DNA of 23,524 nucleotides, taken from contig JADHZB010000179.1 in assembly GCA_015657535.1 (NCBI GenBank), forward strand, positions 1 through 23,524, written 5' to 3'. This stretch comes from Nephromyces sp. MM_2019. Taxonomy: Eukaryota; Apicomplexa; Aconoidasida; Nephromycida. Position numbers and translations under genes: made by a program. Under the pieces are notes generated by a model. That model was not told the origin of the DNA, did not search any database, and saw nothing but the letters and a program-made list of their open reading frames with translations. Positions 1-9,300 of this stretch are shown piece by piece (position 1 is the stretch's first letter; each line of letters starts with the position of its first letter).

Positions 1-150
1 AAGAAGATAAAAGAGAAGATGAAGAGGACAATGATGAAGAGGATAATGATGAAGAGGATAATGATGAAGAAGATAAAAGAGAAGATGAAGAGGATGATGA
101 TGAAGAAGATAAAAGAGAAGATGAAGAGGATGATGATGAAGAAGATGAAG
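1..150. repeat. GAT/GAA-rich nested tandem repeat
   Basis: Purine-rich minisatellite. Positions about 32-62 repeat a 15-bp unit (GATAATGATGAAGAG-like). From 63 a 36-bp unit starting GATGAAGAAGATAAAAG is present twice (63-98 and 99-134) and begins a third time at 135. On the minus strand this reads TCTTCATC, a pyrimidine tract. It lies just downstream of the VPS9 exon at 249-356 and therefore in the intron that runs off the left edge. The K/E-rich open frame on the plus strand is a by-product of the repeat. Confidence 0.8.
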
Positions 151-248
151 AAAATGATAAACACAAAAACAAGAGAAGAGAAAGAAGTTACAACTCAAAA
201 AAATTAAAGTAGGAAGAGGTGCTGTTCCCTTCTTCCAAATGTGCTCAC

Positions 249-356
249 TTTTTGAGACATTAACATCTCCATGTGAAGCAAATGAGCCAAGATATGTGTA
301 ATACGGCTCTTCACTAAAATCACGATGAACACGCTGAGAAGCTCATCGCCGGAAAT
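249..356 (-). CDS. VPS9 exon B (residues 524-559 of the model)
   Basis: Sense strand shows a strong acceptor (TTTCCCTTCAG) and donor GTGAGC. The 36-codon exon is phase 0 at both ends. It begins ISGDELLSVFIVILVK. This aligns with the family core 'aDdLLPvliyvlik': the acidic pair D527-E528 sits where VPS9 domains carry their Asp-Asp, LL follows, and the usual proline is serine (S531). The downstream SRIthILahLlhME segment matches the next helix. The conserved Tyr/Thr helix of the domain should be in the next exon, outside the window. The domain call is from memory of the family consensus; an HMM search would settle it. Confidence 0.8.
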
Positions 357-3300
357 CTGAAGGGAAATGAGTTTTTGTTGCACTAAAAAATCTTTAAAAA
401 CTGTCGAAATTTCTCTTCTTTTAGAGCTACCTTTTAGCCCGTTTTATGGCTACTAATTTAGGCGCTATTAAACGTTTAAAAAGACTACTTAATAACATGC
501 AGCTTGACGCACACAGAGAAACTCGTAAAATTTAAGTTTAAATGCTTGCAGGAGGGAGAAAAGCAATAAAATGCGGGAATCTGATAAAAAATAGACGCTT
601 TCACGTTAAAACAGTAGAAGACGACGTTTGTTCGTAGTTTAGGGAGGAGGAGGGAGAGGAGGGGGAGAGGGAGAGGGAAGTAGAAGGATGGGAGACAGGG
701 GGGAGGGTGTAGCAGCAGAAACGAGCGATATGATTGAAAGGGGAGGAAGCAGGGAAAGTCAATGAAGAGTAAAGCAAGCAAAATTCGTCCAAATAGCAAG
801 TTTAAAGGGTAGAAAACCTTTTATACAAGTTTAACAAACACTCGCATAGACGCACATACACACACGCGCACGTACACACAGGCGACTAAACATCTGTTGC
901 CACAAATTAAACACATGTATTTACCTCAACCACTGGTTTTCTCGCTACTACTAGCAGGTTTGAAGACTGAATACTCTTTAGGCTTTCTTCCGTAGCTACT
1001 CTGTAGAGCAGCTGCTGAATTTCCTTAAGACATCCCAGCTTTTCATGCGGAGTATGCAAGCAATCAAGCTGTATTGTAGTCACACAGATACAAAGGATAT
1101 CAGGGTTAAGAAAGCATAGCTAGTTGACGCGTGTGCGTGTTGTATTTAAAGCAAGGAATGCAGGAGGCTATACCCGTTTGTGTGTGCATTGGTGTCCGTG
1201 CAGCTCAATGAATGTGTGTGCGTACTCACAACACACACAAGGCTTGGTGTGCAAGTTATCACAGCATTTTTACTGTGTAAATATGAGCATGTCGCTAGAA
1301 TCTTCACTGAGGCTGTGCATGTATAACCGCTAGTTTAGCCTTGTCTGTTGCTTGCTGAACTTAAGCAGAGATTGCGAGTTTCTCAACGAAGCTGCATATA
1401 ACATGCTCTCTTCACACACACACACACACACATACTTGAACAGAGAAAAGCATCGCATAGGCAAGCTTCTATGGTGGGTGTACATACTCCGACACGTGGC
1501 TTACATCTTCTAATTTCGAGGAAAGTGCGCCGAAATTAAATTGCTGGGAGAGGGTAGTTGCCTGATAGAAGCAGTACAGCAAGGAAAAATACTGTTTATG
1601 CGTGTGCGCGTGTACGTCGTACAAGAAAAACCCAGCACACCCTAGAGCCTATAGCAACAGAGTGGGATTTGCGGCTAAATCTGATGCAATAAAATCAAGA
1701 AACTCGAAGAAGTTGAAAATACAAAATTTTGACGAAAAAATCCAAAATAAAGTTGAGGATGAAGACGAAAAAGATGAATATGAAGATTATTAAATTTTTG
1801 AAGACAAGGAAGATTATGATGAAAATAAACAACATTGAACGGGAATAAGAAACTCACGCTGCCAAAAAATGAAGACAACATAGAAGAAAGCCCCAAAAAC
1901 GTAAAAAAGTTTACAAAAACATTCAAATTTCAAAGAAGATGAAAAAAGTGCAGTCTTGGAAAAAAAAGTTGAAATTTTCGCGAAAATGCTTGTAAATTCT
2001 CAAAAATATGAAAAAATTACAAAATAAAACGCCAAATACTATAAAAGCAGGGCAATCTGAACTAAAAAAGGCAAAGGAGAAGCTGAAATGATGAAAGATC
2101 TCTTGTTAAACATTAGGAAAGTTACCTGAAGCATTTCTGCAGCAAAACTAGGTCTCTTCCTGAGCAACCGGATTTCACGCTGAGAAAAAAAAAGCATGCA
2201 TACATAACTCGAGAATAATGTTGCACACAAAAAGGGCAGGCAGAAAAACCTACTCTACAAAAATTAAAACACACCAAAATTAGCCCCAGAAAGAAGACAA
2301 AAAATCGATTGAAAGAGCCCTCCGACAAAATTTCAAACGGTGGGTGTACATACAAACCTAAACTCACCTGTAAAACAGCTTCTTTTGGCGCTAGAGAAGT
2401 GATAAGGTGGGCCCAAATCGATGAGTACAGCTTCAAATACACATACCTAAAGCAATCAAGAGGTCGAAAAGGATGAAGAGAAAAAAAGCAGCAACAAAAG
2501 ATAGATAAACCGTAAAAACTAGAAAATTAGAGGAAAAATCGTAAACCATGCAGAAAGAAAGCGCAAAAAAGCATAAAAAAGATGGAAACTCTGGTACTTC
2601 ACATTTTTATTAAAGAAAGTTGGTATATAACCACTGGTATAAACTTCAACCTGTGAAAAATATTAATAAGGTAGTTGATTTGAGGAGAATCTTTCGTGTG
2701 CAGGAATCTGGACTGCCGAACTGCATCTACCTGTGTGTAATCACAACACTGCAGATATCTTAAACTTGAAAATCTATAAATATCCTCAAGTTTTGGGAAA
2801 AAAACGTGAATTCCAAGGAATTTGACGATTTAAAAAGAACCTATAAACTCAAGATTACAAAGATGAAGAAGAATTCCATCGAACCACAAGCGAAAATAAC
2901 AGAAGCCGAAAAAGTTGGGAAAAATAGCAAAAATGAGGATGCAGGGAGAAATATTGAAAATAGTCGCGATGCGGAAAAAAATAAGAAGAAGCTGAAGAAG
3001 GAAACTATAAGGGAGAACCCAAAGTAGAGGCGGGAGATGTAGAAGAAGAATATGAAAAAGCTGAAGTAGAGGCTGAAAAAGAAAGAGTAGGAGCAGAAGA
3101 AGAAAATGGTGAAAAAGAATGAAAATTCAAAGAAGAAAAACACAGTGAAGAGGGAAAAGAAGAAGAAAACTATCAATGTTGGAAAAGAGGTTCTCAAGCT
3201 GAGAAAAATGAGAAATGTCGTGGAATCAACTAAAGCAAACTATATATACAATCAAAGCCAATATTGAAGAGTAACAGTGAAATCTAAGGACTCTTCCTAA

Positions 3301-6300
3301 AAAAACGGCAGAAAAAACACGCAGAAAATGCATCAAAACACACACAAACAGAAAGAGATTATTGGAACTACGAAGAAACAATATATGTTACAGTTCAATG
3401 TAATACAAAGTACTTTAAACACTAGAAAAACTCAGCAATCTACAGAAAGTAGCTTCCTCAAGTCCTTCAGTGCTAAAGTATTCTACAATTCGCCAGAGAT
3501 AACGTAGTTTGGCAAAGAAACATAGCCTTTTTCATCAGAAACTCTAGGTTTTTTTCTTCTTCTTCATACGTAAATCTCTACCTTGCTTATGGATCTTCTT
3601 CATAATCATTTTCATTTCCTTCTGTTTCTTTCTCTTATTCATTTTCTTCTTTTCATAATCATCTTCTTCTTCTTCCTCCTCTCCCCCTCCTCCCCCTCTC
3701 CTCTTCCCATACTTACCATCGTATTACATATTTGATATATGCGTATCGCTGCATCTTGTTCCAGTCCTGGCACCTAAAAAAGCACACGAGAAATTCTCTC
3801 GATAGAAAATCCTCCTTTTTATCTTCAAACAACCTTAAAAAACATCAATATGCTACAGAAATCTCCCTCAGTTTCTTGAAAAAAAAAATTTGAGAGGCTC
3901 TTCCTCGACATCTTGAGGTGTACGTACACTCAATAAGATTGTAAAAAAGGATTGGAAAAAAAGTAAAATTGAAGCAAACTTTCTCGCTTTTTGAGAGTGT
4001 ACATACACCGTGTGCGCACTAATGATTTAGCCCTCTCAAAACATCTTCCTGCCTCAACTTACAAATATATAACTCGTAGAAAACTTCTCCACAAATCTTT
4101 CCAACTTTTCCTGTGTGGGAAGAGACTCCAGAAAACTTTGAAGCAAAAAAGGAGTAAATTTTCGGAGATTTAATAGGAGCCACACATGCAAAAGGAGATA
4201 AGCACACACACACGGATACGCAGAAGCATATATGTATGTAGGCACGCACATGCAGGGACATACACGCAGAGAATACATATATGCATGCACAAACATGCAG
4301 AAGCACACAAAAGCCCAAATATACGCAAGCTCATTCACGCATAGCTTGAACAGGCATATATGCAAGCAAGCACACGCAAAGTCTCGCATATACATGGAAA
4401 AAAACACATAAAAGCTCTCAAACACACCTACAGCTATATGCACACACATCCAATCATACATATGAATTCATATGCATAAGTATATACATATACAGTTACG
4501 TTCATTCTATTAGCACATACGCGCAAGTCAAGGCAAAATACACACATAAAACCACGAAATCACCCACACACATACACACGCTCATCAACACTAGCGCATA
4601 CTGATATGTTTATAATAAGAAGCTATGCTTTCCACACACACATGTAATCTCAAAAGAAGTGAAAAATGGAGCGCACAAGAACTACAAGCTGTAGCTCTAG
4701 ATAGTAAAATAAGCAGCTAAATACCGCCGAAAATTCAAGGAGAATTCCTCAATAAGCAGCCAAAAGAGAGAGATAAAAGCAGCGAAGAAGATGATGAACA
4801 TGAAAAAAAAGAATTTGAGGAAGCTGAAGATGAGAATCAACAAGAAGCAGATAAGACGCACGTAAGAGCAGCGAAAAAAGAAAAAAAACCAGAAAATTAA
4901 AAAGAAGGAAAAAAACACCATCGGAAATACAAAGAGAAGAAACGCTGACAGCAAACAACATAGAAAATAAAAAAAACCAAGAGAAAGATAAAATTTCTAA
5001 TCTAGGAGAAATGCAAAAAAGCAGAAATATCAAAATTTGACGACAAAACGTACAAAAACACGGGAAATTAACAAAAAAGTAGCAAAAACATAGAAAAAAA
5101 CTGAAAATACATACAAAACGTTGCATAAACAGCAGAAAATTCCAAAAACCCCAATTTCAAACCGTTTTGCCGTAGTTTTCACAGTTTCAGCATCAAAAGA
5201 AGTAAATAAAGAAGGTTGTTCCAACTCAGCAAGTTGAACAGAACCTGAAAAATGAGCGAAAGAAGAAAAATGAAAAGAATCTAAAAAAATTCAAAGCATT
5301 GAACCACAGATAGCACAAGGCATCATAAGCGACTTAAAAAGTGAGTGTACGTACAGAGCTAAACGAATGAAGATGCTAAGATTTCGCAATAATTGATGAG
5401 CTGAATAAAAGCTAAACACCACACACCCAAGCAATGCAGTAGATTACAACAAAGGCAGACCCAACTATGCTTGAAGAAAGAAGCGAAAAATTTTAAATCT
5501 AGAGGATTCTATGGCATTTCCAGTGCGATTAAATATGCAGATAAAAATACATAGATGCACACAAAAATGAACACACACAGGGAAACATACAAAGAAAAAT
5601 AAAAGTATGGATACTCACACACATAAATGCGCCCACAGAGAGAAATAAAGAAATGCATACACACGCAAATAGACAGAAATAGACACAGAAATACAGAAAA
5701 TCAAACGCACACACACAGACAGACTAGTGCAGAAATCCACACGCATACAGATACACAAACACATATACACACACATGCACTTAACCCTTAAACATAAACA
5801 CGGACACATCAATATATACACTTCTGTATTCTAACTTTGCTTTATCCCCTTATTTTTCAACTTTATTCTTCGCCCTTTCTCAGCTATCTATATTTCCTAA
5901 TACAAATATTACTTCTTGATAAGGCAGTGTACATACACTAAACATCTAACTTTAGAATTTAAACTAATTAAAACCTCTAATTTCCACTGTGAAAGCTTAA
6001 AAAACTCACCCAATGAAGCTTTTCCATCAAACCTGCCGTGGAGTGGACGATCGATGCAAAGAACTGTACAGGAAACCTCACAGAGAGATACATAAACGCA
6101 GTCATAAAGATGCACGGAGATGCACACACACAGAGATAGAGATACACAGAAAGACACACAAAGTTACGCACGCACGCAGATACACACAATCTTTAAGTAC
6201 CTCCCTCATATTATAGCTATACAAAAAAACACAAACAGTGTAAACAGTGCACACATACAAATACGACGTAAAAACCTCCCACACAGCTATCTCCATTTTT

Positions 6301-9300
6301 AAATAAGGAAATACTGCAGAAAGCAGCAAACACGAGAAGATACCCTCTTAACACAGTGCTTCAAGGGCTTCTTCAAGAAAGCCCAAGAATACGATTGATG
6401 TGCTTGTGTGTGATTCATAGGGTTGTGTGAGTGTTGTTTGTATGGAATTGCTGTATGTGTGAAATTGTCTATATGTCTGTAAATGATTCGCGCCTGCGTA
6501 TGAATGTGTGATTGATGTGCTTGTAAGTGATGTTCCTAGGGTACTAGCCGGTGTAATCTTGCACGTATTTTAACCGGCGCAATCAGTATGCTAATATGCC
6601 TAAACCCGTGTGTGTGCGCACATGCAATTTATATGCAATCCTATATGTGTGTGAAATAGTGCATCACTATCGATTGGAAGTGCATGTATCTCAAGTTTAT
6701 CAAATCATGCCGAAATACTGCGAATTCTACATCTGCCTGTGTATATGTGTGTGAGCTTTATCGACTTAGAGAGTGTAGCTAATTCTTATCCCTAGCAATC
6801 CGCATTGCATCAGTTTTCTGGCCTGCCTGAGGCTTAAACTCAGAGTGCTAGTGCACACACACATCATAGAGACTTTACCTCTGAAGCTATTCGCTTGGTC
6901 ATACATATTCTCCTCATGCAGAACGCTGCAGATTCCTGGAAAAAGTCATTAAAAATATCTTGAATTCGCACACCACCAAGAAATTAAGCGCACACACAGG
7001 AACATGTAAAAAAATACACGTGCAAAGAAACACATGCACACATACAATAACGCCTGCACACCGGAAAATAAAGGGAAAAAAAAGGGTACCGTCGCATAAT
7101 ACACACCAAGATTCATAAAGAAACATCTACGCAAACTTAAAGTTATACCAGCATACACACAGATGGAAAGCAGCACTCAATTACATAGAAAAACATACAC
7201 AGCAAGACTCATACAGACAAAAACAGAGAGAAATGCTCACACGTATACATACCAACACATATGCAAACAATAACACACACCATATAACAGGCATATGTAC
7301 CAACACAAGAATACATACCAAAACACATCGATTACACACAGCAATACGCAAACACACATCTGCAGGCACACACACCAACACACACCATACTGATAAAATA
7401 GTCATGCTTCTTCTATTACTTTTTGCCTTACAAAGCTCATAAAATTCCGCGTTTTCATGGTTTCTACGTCTTCTTCATTCAGCTAAATCCTTCTCAATAA
7501 ATTTGTTCCATTTCTCTTATTTTACTACAATTTTGTCAGGCTTTTTATCTTTATATACTGCCTTTTCTTGCATATCTACAAATCTTAAACTCCAGAAAAA
7601 AGATTTTTTTCCCTTTTTTTTCCCTTTTTTTTCCCTTCAACTTCATCTCTTACTTTGCTCCTTGAAGCCAAAACTAGTGTGAATGCATCCATCTCGAAAT
7701 TCTGCAGAAATAGCGAGATCTCTAGAGTATAGATGGTAAGATATTAAAAAACCCAAAAAAAAGAATGTTTTTATACGCTGGAGAAGCTCAGCTGGGTTTG
7801 TGATCATATGCAGGTATGTTCAAACACAGGGGGATTAAAGAAAGTGTTGACATACACACGTCAATTGAAAAAAAAATTCACACATACATATGTTCACACA
7901 CACATTTAAATTAAAAAGGCATATTAATAAACCCAAATTTTCACTTTCAACTAAAAAGAGTATCGCAGATACAACATTACACATCAAAAGTCACTCCTAA
8001 AACGCTTTCACCATCGTTTAAAGCCTTCAGAAAAAAAAAATACTAAGAATTTCAGCATACCAACTCCTTGTCCAATCAGATTCAAGAAATTATTAGGGAT
8101 GTGTGTGTGGAGGAGGATGTGAGTTTCTATACGCAGAAAAGCCTAAAATTCCAGCTTTTTTGATGTTTTTGAATGCATTTTCGTCGGGAAAAAAGGAAGA
8201 AAAAATCTTCTCACTATATACTCATAGAAATCAGCGAACAATGCAAAGAAAATTCCGTTTTTTCATCACATTTACAACGATAATATCGGAAATATTTTCC
8301 TCTTCTTCCAAGCTATGTGCAAGCCTATAAAGCCCGCTGTTTTCGATGTGAAAACAGCGCATAGCAGTGTTCAATGGATTCGCTGATTCGTGTGTTTGTC
8401 TAGCTCCTAGACATGAGGATGAAAAATTTGATTACTAATACACTAGGGGGATGTACTTTACTTTCTCTCTGGAGCAAGTGCATCAATAGAGCTAGATACA
8501 CAGCTCCTACTTTATTCTGAGTTTTCGTACTGGAATCTTTGTGTTTTTGCTGATGATCCTTATTTCTGCCTGCATCTGTCCGCAACTTCCCACCTTTGCC
8601 TGCATCTGCCTCCCTCTTACTCTATAATTCCCTCTTCAACAGACATATACCCCCATATTTCTAGCTGTAAAAACCACGGAGAAACATTTTTCCACTTCAA
8701 CTCATTGTTAACAATCTTTCTGCTCATCGTTTAAACACAAAATTGAATATACCACACCCACAAAAAATTCAGATGAGGCGAAAAGCAGAAAATTTTGCTA
8801 AAACATTTTTAAGAACTATAAAAAACACTGTATTTCTACTAATTATACAGAAATTTTAGAACATTTTCTACCAAAATACCAAACATAGAACTGCCTGAAA
8901 TAACTCTGCTGCTGTGGAAGGCTGAAAAAGCGGCATAACAAGATGAAAATTCCTAAAACCGAAGATATAGCAGCTGAAGAGAGTGAAAAAATGTTTTATG
9001 AAGGTGCTTTCCTTTAAAAAAGCTTTCCTAAATAGTTTGTGCATCTCGGCAAAGCCTGCTTCTTCGAAGAAACTCCACACACTTTGAAATTGGATGGGAA
9101 AAAAACCTATACTACTCTTTGTGAAGAACGAAAAAGCAAGCTTTGAGAGTATCGCACACACTTTGCAGAGGAAAAGCAGCATGGGAAAGATCCTGTGAAA
9201 ATTAAGACACTCAATGCTTAGAATAGCTTATAGTGTGCTATAGACACACAGAGCAGAAGAATAAACTGAAGACAAAGAGTTTTCGGAGTCTCTAGAGAGC

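Noticed and set aside
485..580. Terminal exon in the 357-924 intron (sense ATTCCCGCATTT, stop TAG at 485)
   Set aside because: It would cut the VPS9 domain in two; the flanking exons join in phase without it.
2806..3267. Reassigned stop codons (a frame interrupted only by TAG from 2770 to 3264)
   Set aside because: Purine-rich sequence gives long stop-poor frames by itself, and the real 465-codon frame contains no in-frame TAA, TAG or TGA.
3252..3296. EESLDFTVTLQYWL followed by TGA as the C terminus of the gene
   Set aside because: Exons further along continue in phase to the VPS9 domain; kept only as a possible extra small exon.
1602..5400. K/E-rich plus-strand peptides (1675-2040, 2770-3230, 4721-5040) that look like pieces of a frameshifted acidic protein or repeated gene
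   Set aside because: They are translations of A/G-rich DNA, need several frame changes, and overlap introns of the better-supported minus-strand gene. Shared SIEPQ-like words were too short to prove duplication.
4019..7405. Cys/Val/Tyr/Leu-rich minus-strand frames (for example 4054-4461, 5529-5821, 7181-7405)
   Set aside because: They are translations of GT-rich repeats; only short islands within them have balanced composition, and those are listed as exons.
8400..8620. Open minus frame of about 73 codons with a repeated ADAG motif
   Set aside because: It overlaps the 44-nt and 30-nt exons in other frames, has no usable acceptor, and its TGCCTGCATCTG repeat is in an intron of the phase-consistent model.
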